From contig JAZAYU010000009.1 of the NCBI GenBank assembly GCA_038501625.1, forward strand, positions 2,108,001 through 2,172,000: a DNA stretch of 64,000 nucleotides, given 5' to 3'. The position numbers and the translations under genes are program-made. How positions within the stretch are numbered: the first letter of the stretch is position 1; every line of letters begins with the position of its first letter. Shown here in pieces: positions 11,848-22,890 of this stretch. Source of the DNA: Corbicula japonica (Eukaryota > Mollusca > Bivalvia > Venerida > Cyrenidae). The notes under the pieces are model-generated. The model saw only the letters and a list, made by a program, of their open reading frames with translations, was not told the origin of the DNA and did no database searches.

Positions 11848-12375
11848 AATATACATTTCAGGAATGGCCACATCCATCAGACACAGCCTCTCATTACTGC
11901 CAAAAGTAGAGAGGAGAAAAGAGCATGTTTATACGATCATCAGTTAAAAATAGAACTAGAACAATTATGAAAATGAAAACCCGATGGGTTACCGCCTTGT
12001 AACGGTCAGTGGCAAAACAATTTGCCACTGGGGGTGTTAACCAGTGTCCAAGGTTATAAAACTGAGCATGGAAACCAGTCTCAAATCTCAAGCATCTGAT
12101 TGGCTGAAATGGCGACCAGTCGCCATTTCAGCCAATCAGATGCTTGAGATTTGAGACTGGTTTCCAAACTCAGCTTTATAACCTTGGAGCCTGATTATAG
12201 GTTGTATAAACCTTACAATTTCCCCCAACAGGTTCTCTGATGAACAAACAAGTACACAGGTTGTCTTTGTGAAATAACCTCAACCCATCCATCAACTCAA
12301 AATATTGCATGCAAAAGCACTCAAACATATAAAACATAAAACGTTTATAGCCTGGTAAAGAGTGAATTTAATCGC
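11848..12375 (+). repeat. Dispersed repeat family B, interrupted copy
   Basis: Family B landmarks in order: TTTCAGGAATGGCCACATCC, ACACAGCCTC, GGTTACCGCCTTGTAACGGT, CAGTGGCAAAACAATTTGCC, CCCAACAGGTTCTC, and CAACCCATCCATCAACTCAA. A palindromic MITE (12048-12187) is inserted between the 'GCCACTGGGGG' and 'CCCAACAGG' landmarks. Confidence 0.75.
12048..12187. mobile_element. Palindromic fold-back MITE, best copy (140 bp)
   Basis: Begins CCAAGGTTATAAAACTGAGC and ends with the inverse, ATAACCTTGG. The arms are each close to 68 nt with a tiny loop (CAG) between GGCGAC and TCGCC. It sits inside family B copy 11848-12375, so it inserted after that copy. No coding capacity. Confidence 0.9.
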
Positions 12376-13052
12376 ACTCTGTTATTATCACTATTATATC
12401 TATTACATACTTTATTTACAAAGGCACTTTGTAATTGCTTGTTTTTATAGACACTCTCAGACAAGAGTAAGATCATTTTTGTTGTGCCACAGGATAACGG
12501 TCAGTCTTATATATTGTTAACATTGTATTATAAAGTATGATTCATTTACATAAGTCCTAGTTTTGTGTAATACTTCTTGCTACAGATCATGTTCTTAATA
12601 AAAGTACTCGAATGATTACTTTCTTCTCGTGGATGACAAGAGAGAATCTCCAGAGATTTCCCGCATTTCACATAAGAAAATCTCTGGATTAACTCTACGA
12701 CACAGATTACCGATTATAAAGTCTCTAGATTTACATACAGCACAAATATCTGGATATACTCTCGATAATATGACAAGGCACTTCAACCTTCGAAGATGAA
12801 ACGAATGCACCGGGGAAATTTTTCGGATTCGATTAATGACTCCATTTAAGATGAAATGTCCACAGCGGTAACAACGTACATACTTTATGGAGACCTAAAT
12901 TATTGAAATTAATGTCTCTCGTGTCAGGACTATGGACAAGAAACGGTTTATTTCTCAGATAATGATCATTCCCATGACAAATCAACTCGTCTTCACTGGA
13001 ACCATCTATTATAATGCAACAAAATTACAGATAATTGTCCAAGGTCAACCTG
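12376..13052. other. AT-rich interval, nothing recognised
   Basis: No gene or RNA recognised. Near 12615-12735 a word related to AATCTC.AGAGATTT recurs three times with spacing of about 40 bp, a weak tandem pattern. Confidence 0.35.
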
Positions 13053-13138
13053 GTCCCAAGTTTATAAAACTGAGATTGGAAACCAGTCGCAAATCTCAAG
13101 AATCTGATTGGCTGAAATGGCGACTGGTTACCTTGGGA
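13053..13138. mobile_element. Fold-back MITE, deleted copy
   Basis: Starts CCCAAGTTTATAAAACTGAG, keeps TTGGCTGAAATGGCGACTGG, then jumps straight to ACCTTGGG. The right arm has therefore been mostly lost. Open reading frames across it on both strands (13096-13288) are repeat-derived. Confidence 0.75.
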
Positions 13139-13280
13139 ACAGAACAAGTTACTACTAGACTCTTCTTGCTCGAAACTGGTTGTAGTTTGTATAAAATCAA
13201 ACTATCACGCACACACTCCATCACTTGGTTGCTAATGTTCAAACCACAGATCTGCAGAAAAATTATTTTCTTATTCAATT

Positions 13281-13610
13281 CTGTTTAGTTCCGCTCATTG
13301 TTTTCTCGTTTAGGGCAAACCCATTCTTTTATCTGGGGACCATACGCCGCGGAACATGGAATGGTATTAATCTGAAAATACCGCATTGAAGGTTCCATGT
13401 TCACCGCCATATGCATACCATCGTTTGGGATTTATCAAAATTGTACTGTTTATTGGTGTAAATATTGAGTTGCGCTCAACCCGGGGCTAGGCGGCGTGGG
13501 CAGTAATAAGCATTTCCATTATTGCCCATGAACAGGCTCAATCAAACCGAGCCTGCAATATTTTCATATTTGTCGTGTTCGAGGGTCTTCAAAGTTCCCT
13601 TTTCATTTAT
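13281..13610 (+). repeat. Dispersed repeat family A, forward copy of inverted pair
   Basis: Full-length relative of 1049-1342, with landmarks GTTCCGCTCATTGTTTTCTC, ACCATACGCCGCGGAACATG, GAGTTGCGCTCAACCCGGGG and GGCGGCGTGGGCAG. It ends TCTTCAAAGTTCCC about 75 bp before an oppositely oriented copy, so the two form inverted arms. Confidence 0.85.
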
Positions 13611-13679
13611 TTTTACAAATCTGCAGATTCAATGTGAATTACTTAAGCTAAAATTGTAACTTTCACAAAGTTTTGGAAT

Positions 13680-13885
13680 AGATGAAAAGGGAACTTTGAA
13701 AGCCGACAAACACGACAAATATGAAAATATTGCAGGCTCGGTTTGATTGAGCCTGTTCATGGGCAGTAATGGAAATGCATAATACTACCCACGCCGCCTA
13801 GCCCCGGGTTAAGCGAAACTCAATATTTACACTAATAAACAGTACAATTTTGATCCATCCCAAACGATGGTATGCAAATGACGGC
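13680..13885 (-). repeat. Dispersed repeat family A, reverse copy of inverted pair
   Basis: Starts GGGAACTTTGAAAGCCGACA and continues through AGCCTGTTCATGGGCAGTAA, GCCGCCTAGCCCCGGGTTAA, and CCATCCCAAACGATGGTATG. It is the mirror of 13281-13610 but stops before the distal third of the family. Confidence 0.85.
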
Positions 13886-14205
13886 GACAAAGTTTTGGAG
13901 CTGTATATTGTCGAGTGACTAGTCCGACAAAAACTAGCGGATATATGGTTACTTTCATCATCTAATTTTGTCCACTGTCTTTTTAGGCTAGGCGTTGTTT
14001 TCATTTGTAATGACAGTCAGAAAACAGAGTCTAAACGCTAACTATAATAAGATCTGAAAGTTTAGATTCTTTTATGTTTAAGCAATATCTCTGAAGAGAA
14101 ACAATTCTTCCGAACGTTTGCCAAGCACTCAAGCTGCATTGCAACAACTGAAAATGAAAGGACGTGTCGATATTTGACATTTTAGCCGTAATGCAACACG
14201 AAATG

Positions 14206-14207
<2 letters not shown>

Positions 14208-14254
<47 letters not shown>
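14208..14254. repeat. (TC)n microsatellite
   Basis: About 47 bp of uninterrupted CT/TC dinucleotides. It is followed by TTCGGTGGCTTTCAAAG, a short scrap of the family A terminus. Confidence 0.95.
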
Positions 14255-14257
<3 letters not shown>

Positions 14258-15379
14258 GTGGCTTTCAAAGGTATATATGGCGTTATAGGGACATATCAAT
14301 TTTCAATACTCTCGTGTGTTTTTGGCAATCTTTCAATAAATATTTTGCAAATCACCATGGGATGCGGATTTTGAAGCATTAAAGCACTATCGTAGATGAT
14401 GTGTCCCTAGAATTATTTAAGTTAATTAAAAACTTTTAAATTCGTGAACGTTTGTTTACTTAAGTTTGCACGACCATATATCGATATTGCTTAAGATGTA
14501 ATCTAATAACAAATAGCTTTCAGCAGCATTGTATTAATTACTGTTCATAAATTATTTCATTTATGTCATAAAAGGCAGTTTAAGTTTTGTTTTTGTATTA
14601 AATGAAGCCAAAAAATATTGTATAATAGATATAACATTTAAAGGAAGTCCAGAAAGTGGCAGACTTGTAATAGAATCTTCTTGAAAAGAAGATGTTTTCT
14701 TGGAAATTCATCTCCGGAAGACACATATTTCATGTCGAGATTGGTTTCGTTTTATTTCGCCTGAAGCATTCTTAAAGTTTGAATTCATCTTTATTCTAAG
14801 AATAACCAAATAGGACAGGATCGATCGTCAAGATAGATTTAAACCTCATCAATTTTACTATATTTTTTTAAGTGTTGAGACATAATCATAAATGAATGAA
14901 TTGTTCTGAATGCTAGTTTTATCCCTTTGTCGATTAATAAGATATTAGGTAGACATCGTTTGGGTTTAAGTCCCTTTTCTCAGAATTACAATGTTTATTT
15001 TTTCAATTAACATTTAGTTTGGTTGAAGACTTTCTACGATCGGTAGAAATTTATATATATCATGCCAAATGAAAAAAAAAATGTTGAATAACTACGTTCT
15101 TTATGTACAATATTAGTGATGACGTTTAAAAACACCCAAATTGAATATCATAAACATATTATTAAACATATAACACACATTATTATATAATTTGAAGGAT
15201 GTGTGTAGGTTTATAAAATCAAGAAACAAAATAAAAGAAGTATTAGAGCTGCACTTTCATATTTTGATATTGTTTAAAAAAACGTTAAATATTTGTCTAT
15301 CTTTTTTTTTTGTTCCTATAATCACGCCTTTTGCTTAGTTTTTGCTTAATTATTGCTTAATAAAGGTTCCACGAGCTAG
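14255..15379. other. AT-rich interval, nothing recognised
   Basis: No supportable gene; the 72-residue frame at 14164-14382 is driven by the TC microsatellite. Confidence 0.4.
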
Positions 15380-16560
15380 ACACTAACATTAGATCACCGT
15401 TTCCACAGAAACGCGTGGTTTGATACGCATTATTCCAGCAATTCAATTAACAAAAATCTTTCTTAACTTTTTACTTTTACGAAGATTAATGTTTTGATAT
15501 GAAAGGGTCTGAACAAAAAGTGTACGAAAAACAATCCCTACAGATTTTTTAAAGTGATTGTCGAGGGAAAAATCAAGCTATGATTAGAAAAAAGTTATTT
15601 GTCTAACTTCACTCCATTATTTCCAATAATTAAAACAAAAAAAACGTCATACAATTACAAAACTCTGTCAACCTGGATTTTTTAGAGGCACAAGTTTTAA
15701 ACGTTGTGTATTTAGATGGATGAACTAATCACATCAAGCAAAAGTTGTTGTTCTACATTTGTTTTCTATGTCTTTAAGTCAGCATACACTAATCCACAGG
15801 TTTAACAATCATTTTGTCAAACAGAGTTTGTCAATTTATGCAATTGATAAACATTTAAAGATAGATATTCTAAGAAGTTCAACGTTAATATTATTGAATC
15901 TTAATTTTATTTATGTACGAACATGGATAAAACCTCACATACACAATAAAATCAAATGTGCATAGCCATTCAAGAGACCTGAATACAAATCACAATGACT
16001 GAATTAAACAAAAAAGCAAGGATATGTCATAAGTGTAAGAGAAGCTTCCTGTCAAAAAGCTTTATAAAGCTTATAAGAATAAGCTAGAGTTTTTTCATGA
16101 TGCTTTTTGTAAAATGTTCTAAAACAAGTAACCCATTTAGCTACGCTGACAGACAACTAACAAGTAATCATGGAATAAAAATCCTGTTATAATTCAGCCA
16201 ACAGAGAAAAAATACTTTCAATATATATATGTCTTGTCAGCGCTGGCCTTCTTACAGAAAACTAATTAGCCGGAGATTTAGTAGCGAAATAACGCATTGT
16301 GATCAGTTCGTTTCAGACAAATTATGTAACCGGAATGTCCGAGAGACAAGAAATATTGCATAATTAATTTCCAAACGTCGTCACAGATAAAATAAGGGAC
16401 ATGTCTTCAAAACAAACTTGTAAGAATGTAGATAGGAAAGAGAGCATATGAATGTGATGTGATTTAAGAATATCAGGAATGGTCAAATTTAGAAAACACA
16501 GCCTCACGCACAGCCATGACTGGTCGAAAGGAAATTAGCATATAAGGATTGATTTAATTA
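15380..16560 (+). repeat. Large tandem duplication, unit 1
   Basis: Aligns by eye with 16610-17530 at an offset of about 960 bp. Shared words: CAGAAACGCGT, ATTGATAAACATTT, CATGATGCTTTTTGTAAA, GTCAGCGCTGGCCTTCT, GAAAACTAATTA.CCG, and AGAGACAAGAAATAT. Unit 1 carries extra sequence around 15500-15800. The end of each unit (GGAATGGTCAAATTTAGAAA and its partner) resembles the start of family B. No coding region. Confidence 0.75.
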
Positions 16561-16609
16561 ATATCGACAAAAATGATATTCTTAAAAAAGTCATATAATA
16601 TTTGTCGCA

Positions 16610-17530
16610 TTCTTATGTTCCTCCAAGGACGTATTTAACATAATTATTTCTCAATCAATTTTCCATGATCTCAACACTTACACAAAATCTGCTTAGTTTT
16701 TACAGAAACGCGTTTTTGCTTCTAATTATTCTAGCTTTTCTAATTAAAAAAAATTGACTGAGCTTTTTTTACATTCAGATTATCTTTTGTAAACTTATGC
16801 AAATTGATAAACATTTCGATATTCTAAAAACGTAAATATTCTAAGAACGTAAATATGATTTAATATTTATTTTTGTCTCATCTATGTACAGACAAGGATA
16901 AAACATCACATAGGCATTAAGGTTAAATGTACATAGCCAGTCATTATGATCTAAGAATTATAAGAGACTTGTATAAAAATCACAATGGCTGAATTAAACA
17001 TACATAATAACTGTGAAAGAAGTTGCCTGTCAAAATGCTTACTGTATATCTTATAAAAATTAGCTAAAAAGTTTTTCCATGATGCTTTTTGTAAACCGTT
17101 CTAAACCTATGAAACCATTTAGCTAAGCTGACAGAAATCTACTCAGTTATCATGGAATTAAAATCCCGATATAATTCAGCTAACAGAGTGAGCGAGAAAA
17201 AAACTTATTTACAATAAATACATGTCTTGTCAGCGCTGGCCTTCTGATAGAAAACTAATTAACCGAGATTTAGTAGTGAAATAACACATTGTAATCAGTT
17301 TGTTTCAGACAAATTATGTGACCGATACATCCGAGAGACAAGAAATATGCATAATGTATTTCCAAACGTCGTCAAACATACACTAATGGACTCGTCTTCA
17401 AAGAACAAACTTGTAAGAATGAAAGATAGGAAACATAGCATGATACTATGATGTGATAAAAACTATCTGGAATAGCCAAATTTAGAAAACTTAGCTCCAT
17501 CACAGCCAAGACTGGTTGAAATGATATGCG
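16610..17530 (+). repeat. Large tandem duplication, unit 2
   Basis: Second unit of the duplication described for 15380-16560, diverged by many substitutions and small indels. A third, partial copy lies 36 kb away at 52945-53190. Confidence 0.75.
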
Positions 17531-18483
17531 TTTATAAAATTAATAAAATAACACAATCAGTTTAAAGAAAACAACAACACATTGTCAAGAAGCAGTAAAC
17601 ATGTAAATCTTTTATCTTCATCTCTCAGCTTCACTGTACAATGATTGACTTTATTTCAAATTCTCTGTAAATTTATTTAAATGTTGTTTCGCTAAACATT
17701 TTAATCTCGTGAGATGTCGCATTAACACAGTGAATATGAATCGACGAACGCATCTCATAAACTATTGCAGACTAGTTTAATTAAGCCTCTTCGTGGACAA
17801 CTTCTTACGATTGGATGTCATTTCGAACTGTGATATAAATTTGTTTCGCTTTGGAAATTCTAAGATCCTGTTTTCATTTCAAAACTCTTTGTTCAAGATT
17901 AAAGCCCGAATAACTCAATGTTAAGAAAACATTATCGTTTAAAGTTTTTATTAGTATGTTACAATGTCTTTCGACTCTAAGATTTTTCTCGAGAACGCAA
18001 AGCAAAAATACATTTGTTTTTTACTTTCATAGCAGGTAAAAATAAAGTAAACCTTTACAAAAATTATATAATGGCGAACATTATGTGCATGACTTATTGA
18101 ATATTTAACCGTACAACCCTGGAGATTGTTATTAGAGCTAAAGATACCTGTTTACTTAAATAATTGTCATTACCGTTGTCAAGTATAAAAATCATGAATT
18201 TAATGGAACTTGAAAAAAAAAACTGTATTTTTTCTTAGAATTAATTTTGCATCAGTTTCATTTGTCAGTATGTAAATATGATCATGTTACAATGATAAAT
18301 GAAATTTAATGACAATTAAAACAATTGCAATGTTTTGCAAAGCAATTATAGTGCGATTGCATTGCAGATAATCAGAATGGTCAAATAAGTGTAAATAAAC
18401 CGGGCTCTGGAGAAAATAGAATACTTGATTCAGGACAGAAACCGCGTAACCGCATACTCCATATTATTTTTCTTCGCATAGGC
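17531..18483. other. AT-rich interval, nothing recognised
   Basis: No gene or RNA recognised. Confidence 0.4.
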
Positions 18484-18560
18484 AGTTAGTTGAGATATAG
18501 ATCAGTTTGGCATTCGTGCCATCTGATCTGTATCTACACTGGCCTACTTATTCTGAAATA
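18484..18560. repeat. 'ATCTGATCTGTATCTACACTGG' family fragment
   Basis: Contains GATATAGATCAGTTTGGC and CATCTGATCTGTATCTACAC. Related blocks lie at 22735-22890 and 23430-23960. Confidence 0.55.
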
Positions 18561-19544
18561 ACGTAATGTATCTTAAGCAAACAGTATCGATTCTTATAAG
18601 AGGCCACATATGTTTTGTATAATTATATTTATTTCCTGACATTTTTCGAAAAATTGGAATTTCATAATCATCTTTGGTAACACATTTATAATTGCCAGTA
18701 ACAAATTTAAACAGACACTTTTTGATTGGACGGTATTAAAATATGTCTTGTTTAGAAAGGGTGAATTAAACATATATGCAAACATATGTATGCACTGAGA
18801 CAATAGGATATGATCAATTAGTGCTATTAATCAAAGGACTGGAGGTACTGATGGGTCGGCCATCAAAACACAATTGAAAAGCGATGGATCTTTGGCATAG
18901 AGTTTGTGTTTGATTAAGTTGGACCAGAAACAAACTTTCGTCTCAAGAACGGGGACCAATTTACTTTATGACCTCTGAGACATAGATCTTCGACCCCAAA
19001 ACAATTAAGGTCCAATTAACAAGTCAAGGCAAATACTGTTATCAAGTTTGCAGACGCAGTGACATGGAAAGCAAACCTGGTGGAAGGACAATATGTCAAA
19101 ATATATAATTAGAATATGATTGGACTTGTAGACGATAATATGAAATAAGACAATGCCTCTCTCGGAACTGACCAATCAAAATTAAGTGAAGGATATCATA
19201 CTACATAGGTCATATGGTCAACAGTGAAACAAAGCTGGTCACAGTCCTCAGACACTACACTTATTTAAAGGTATTACTCCTTTCGTCCTTGCATTTTGCA
19301 TTTAGACAGACTTTTTAATTTTTCATTTTATCAATGAGAGTTCAATGACAAATGAAATAGTACCCTAATGACGTGAATACTTTTGTCAAGTTTGGAAGAA
19401 TAATGTGAGCAGTTGTTTGCAAGCACATTATCAATAGACAGCACCTAAAATTCTGAGTTGAGATACGGTGACACATATGACAGAACTAGATGGGTTTTCA
19501 GATGAACTCTTGTGTCACCCTCTGGTACAATGTCGGAAATAATG
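18561..19544. other. Interval with no recognised gene
   Basis: Contains ordinary AT-rich sequence and possibly an old repeat around 18830-19260, but nothing that can be classified. A 69-residue reverse frame (18594-18803) has no recognisable feature. Confidence 0.35.
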
Positions 19545-19680
19545 CAAGTTCAAAAAGGGTCATAACTCAACCAAATGTGACCTTTACCTTAAGAACTTGG
19601 CATCATCATGAGCGTGTTGTCATAAGTAATATAATTTGAAAGTTTCATGAAGAAATATTGAGGAATGGCAAAGTTATAGT
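19545..19680 (+). repeat. Repeat family D (host repeat), left part
   Basis: Contains CAACCAAATGTGACCTTTAC, 'AAGAACTTGGCATCATCATG' and 'TTTCATGAAGAAATATTGAG', ending GGCAAAGTTATAGT. It continues after the transposon at 21007 (CAACGTTAAGTTTTCATGTC), as shown by the uninterrupted relative at 22480-22730. The last 8 bases (19673-19680, GTTATAGT) are the left target-site duplication. Confidence 0.8.
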
Positions 19681-19856
19681 CACGGGTACTTGAAACAAAC
19701 TATTTATAATGTTCTATATGGGCTATATACTATAATAAGACTAAAGGTAAACAATGGTTGCTCTGCATGTCCATACAATTTGCTGAGCACAATTTTAATT
19801 CCAAACAATGTGTCGTCAAAACCAAAGTTTTTCACATAGATCATGTATATTTCTTA

Positions 19857-20056
19857 CATATAGTCAGTACTGTTATCAGTAAAATAATCCGTAACCGATG
19901 TCATGCAGTGATTGTTACGTATATCAAGGCTATCCGATCAACCTTTTTGGGGTTGTCCCGGTTAACTCAATTGGTTGCGTCTCAGGAATTGCAGGGCTAG
20001 GCGCTGTCGCCGTGACGGTGCGGGTTCGCTCCCAGCTAGAGTCACTATCATTTTTT
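19857..20056 (+). mobile_element. tRNA-like SINE inserted in transposon arm
   Basis: This block is missing from the mirror-image arm at 20820-20835, where the two flanks join directly (TTTCTTA then TAGGAAAT). It holds an A box (TTAACTCAATTGG) and B box (GGTTCGCTCCC). A leader, TATCCGATCAACCTTTTTGG, is also found at 5240 and 40300. The flanks TTTCTTA and TTTTTTA may be a decayed 7-bp target duplication. Unusually, the tRNA-like part lies near the 3' end, after about 95 bp of leader. Frames through it (19758-20187) are not genes. Confidence 0.8.
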
Positions 20057-20364
20057 ATAGGAAATATCATCCAAAGTCTTCCTATATGTCACAATGGTCC
20101 GAAAAATCCAAAAGTTTCCCCAAAATAGCCACAAACGTTCAACTTGTCAAAATCGACGTCCAACAATCTCACTATGAAAATCGCTAACCCCTCTTGTTTC
20201 TTGGTAAATTAACACATTTCGCGCTGATTTTTTATGATTAACAATTGCTTTACACAAATAAGTTTCGGATAAAAGACATCTGACAAACATATATGAGAAT
20301 GTACCTTCAATACACTAGTTTTTTTTCCTGCGAATTATGTCAAAAGTTTCTTAGGTCGGCCATG

Positions 20365-20545
20365 ACATTACGCTACAGACTGTTTCGGGGCGAATAACAG
20401 GTAAGGTACTGATTGGCTGTCATGGTGCAGGGTAAGGTACTGATTGGCTGTAAGTGTACGATCGGATTATCTTAGTTGTTTACGCCAAACCGGAGTGTCC
20501 GAGAAGTTGAACTTTCAAAATGGCAGCGAGACTGAATTTGTGAAT
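20365..20545. other. Central, non-palindromic core of the transposon
   Basis: Contains a 2-fold tandem repeat of GGTAAGGTACTGATTGGCTG (about 20400-20452). It is unusually GC-balanced relative to its surroundings. No coding frame. It may be the internal segment that survived when the autonomous element was reduced. Confidence 0.6.
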
Positions 20546-21006
20546 GATATTGCGTAAAAAAACTAGTGTATTGAAGGTACATTATCATACATGTTTGTCA
20601 GATGTCTTTTATCCGAAACTTTTTTGTGTTAAGCAATTGCCAATCATAAAAAATCAGCGCGAAATGTGTTCATTTACCCAGAAACAAGAGGGGTTAGCGA
20701 TTTTCATAGTGAGATTGTTGGACGTCGATTTTGGCAAGTTCAAGTTTGTGGTTATTTTGAGGAAACATTTGGATTTTTCGGACCATTGTGACATATAGGA
20801 AGACTTTGGATGATATTTCCTATAAGAAATATACATGATCTATGTGAAAAACTTTGGTTTTGACGACACATTGTTTGGAATTAAAATTGTGCTCAGCAAA
20901 TTGTATGGACATGCATAGCAGCCATTGTTTACCTTTAGTCTTATTATAGTATATAGCCCATATAAAACATTATAAATAGTTTGTTTCAAGTACCTGTGGT
21001 TATAGT

Positions 21007-21141
21007 CAACGTTAAGTTTTCATGTCAAAATCAAAGTACAAAAAGGGGCATAACTCCATCAAATGTGACATTGACCTAAAGAATTTGGCATAATCATGAG
21101 CCTGTGGTCATAAGGAATATAATTTAAAAGTTTCATGAAAA
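21007..21141 (+). repeat. Repeat family D, right part
   Basis: Continuation of the host repeat after the transposon and its duplicated GTTATAGT: CAACGTTAAGTTTTCATGTC, then CATCAAATGTGACATTGACC and AGAATTTGGCATAATCATGA. It is interrupted again at about 21142 by a family B fragment. Confidence 0.75.
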
Positions 21142-21280
21142 AGCAACATATGCATATCAGGAATCGCCACACTCAAAAAACACAGCCTCCCCACGCAGCG
21201 AAAAAGAAGAGAGGAAGAGAGAGAGAGAGAGAGAGCGCATGTTTTATATATGTTTGTCAATTCAAATAGGACGAAATATG
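21142..21280 (+). repeat. Family B 5' fragment nested in family D
   Basis: ATATGCATATCAGGAATCGC and CACAGCCTCCCCACGCAGCG, then a GAGA run, closely matching the 5' part of the copy at 54098. Family D resumes after it (GAAGAAATATTACGAAATGG), so this is a later insertion. Confidence 0.75.
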
Positions 21281-21560
21281 AAGAAATATTACGAAATGGC
21301 AAAGTTATAGCCAACGTTAGGTTTTCGTGACGGACGGACGCTCCCACAGATGGGCATTTGTTGGGTATTTCTTTTGTTTAAAACTAACCAACAAGCGAAA
21401 AACTACCCAATGAGAGACTAACGGAATGAATGGAAAGTTCTCACAGATGGGCATTTGTTGGGTATTTTGGTACCCAACAAGTGCCCATCGGTGGGCCCGG
21501 ATGGACCGAAGGACGGACGGACAAAGCGATCCCTATGAATCGCCATTTCTTCGAAAGGGC
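21281..21560 (+). repeat. GGAC-rich repeat tail with hairpin insertion
   Basis: Family D ends in GTGACGGACGGACGCTCCCA. After this the word ACAGATGGGCATTTGTTGGG occurs twice (about 21348 and 21441). The second forms a hairpin with TACCCAACAAGTGCCCATCG at 21471-21490. GGACGGACGGACAAAGCG follows. The structure is an insertion inside a GGAC-type repeat. Confidence 0.65.
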
Positions 21561-22479
21561 GACACAAAAAATAGCTTAGCTTGTCATTGTCTTTGAATAT
21601 TCAAACTTGAAATCAACAAACAGAATTGGGTCACATGATTTAAAATAATACTACAAGTGACACTATAGTTTTTTTTTCAATAGTTTTATTATTCAGCAAA
21701 CAATGTTCAAGCACACAATTAAACTGATGCTTTTTTGTCAACTGATGCTTTTTCAATGTGGTGCACATTCTAACGTTTTGTTATATTTTATATAAATTGT
21801 CTCATTTTCGCACCCACTATTTGTATCGACATTTGTGATTTTTTTTATTCTTGTCCGTTACAAAAGCTGCATGTTCCATTGCAGGAATTAGTGGAAATAT
21901 AAAGGCTGTATGCTCCGTCAGACAGTCATAGACAGAATGTCAAACTGGTCTCCTCACAGCATTCCATGTGAAGCTGTTATCCTGAAATATTAATTTCAAC
22001 AAATTACCTATTTATATTGAAGTTCAAGCATAATTTATGGTCTGTGCTTTTTTAAATTTATTTGTCGAAATTAGAAACTGATAAATATTTGACAATAAAT
22101 TAGTTTTGTCCAATAATATTATATTTCTTGCCCTGGCAATACTACATTTATCCTGACTCTTGACACGGTAACCCTTGGGTTCTCATTTTTGTTCATTGGT
22201 TATGGTGTATGTTTTGAAACTGGCCATATTTTTCTCATTTCTTATGATGAACCTTAACTCCTTGGAGACGCCTGAATCATATAGACATTTGACCCAGGAA
22301 ATAACCTTTTGACTTTTGAAAATTAAAAAAAAACAAAAAACAAATCATTCTGACCCTTGCGATTTAACCTGAAGTTTTCTTTAAATTAAGGGTAATTTTG
22401 GTTATTAATTGCCAGAATCCACCAAAAAGTTACACTAGATGGGTGTTCACTGGTGTCTCCCTGGGAGCTATGTCAGGTT
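21561..22479. other. AT-rich interval, nothing recognised
   Basis: No gene recognised. A poly(A)-like CAAAAAACAAA stretch lies near 22328. Confidence 0.4.
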
Positions 22480-22730
22480 AAAAATTCAAGAACAAGAGGG
22501 GGAATAACCCCATCTTGACATAAAGAACTTGGAGTCATGATGAATGTGTTGTCATGAGCAATATAATTTGAAAGTTTGATGTAGAAATATTAAGAAAAGG
22601 CAAAGTTATAGTCAACATTAAGTTTTTCTGTTAAAATAAAAGTACAGAAAGGGATTAACTCCATCAAATGTGACCTTGACCTGAAAATTTACATCAGCTC
22701 AAGCATGTTGTCACAAACAATATAATTCTG
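22480..22730 (+). repeat. Repeat family D, uninterrupted copy plus half copy
   Basis: AAAGAACTTGGAGTCATGAT, GGCAAAGTTATAGTCAACAT and CATCAAATGTGACCTTGACC occur in order. This copy shows the host sequence across the site where the 19681-20998 transposon inserted elsewhere (GTTATAGTCAAC without a break). Confidence 0.8.
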
Positions 22731-22734
22731 GTGT

Positions 22735-22890
22735 CTGATCTGGATTGATTGGAATCTACACTGTTTGCATATTTGTAAGAAATAGCCTCGTGAATTTTAT
22801 TATGAACCATGTAGATCCTATTAAGACTGTACAGATATGCCTGCTGATCTGGATATACACTGGTCACTCATGTCATGTATTCATGGAAGA
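22735..22890. repeat. 'GATCTGGAT...ACACTGG' family
   Basis: GTCTGATCTGGATTGATTGG and GCTGATCTGGATATACACTG in close succession, with ATGTCATGTATTCATGG after. Related to 23430-23960 and 18484-18560. Confidence 0.55.

Larger units (their letters stand above)
19681..20998. mobile_element. Fold-back DNA transposon with 8-bp target-site duplication
   Basis: The ends are inverted: left CACGGGTACTTGAAACAAAC, right the inverse of CACAGGTACTTGAAACAAAC. They are flanked by perfect 8-bp direct repeats GTTATAGT at 19673-19680 and 20999-21006. The inverted arms extend about 450 bp inwards, to about 20333 on the left and from about 20552 on the right. The left arm is interrupted by a 200-bp SINE. The 220-bp centre is not palindromic. 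No transposase frame is present, so the element is non-autonomous. An 8-bp duplication fits hAT, P, Merlin or similar superfamilies; the CACRGGTA end does not settle which. Confidence 0.9.

Noticed and set aside
12228..12285. CTGATGA ... GAAA resembling a hammerhead ribozyme core
   Set aside because: The CTGATGA word is absent from the other family B copies and the remaining stems do not form; coincidence.
19758..20187. Three overlapping frames (76-80 residues)
   Set aside because: They cross a SINE and a transposon arm; the mirrored arm gives equivalent frames at 20544-20836.
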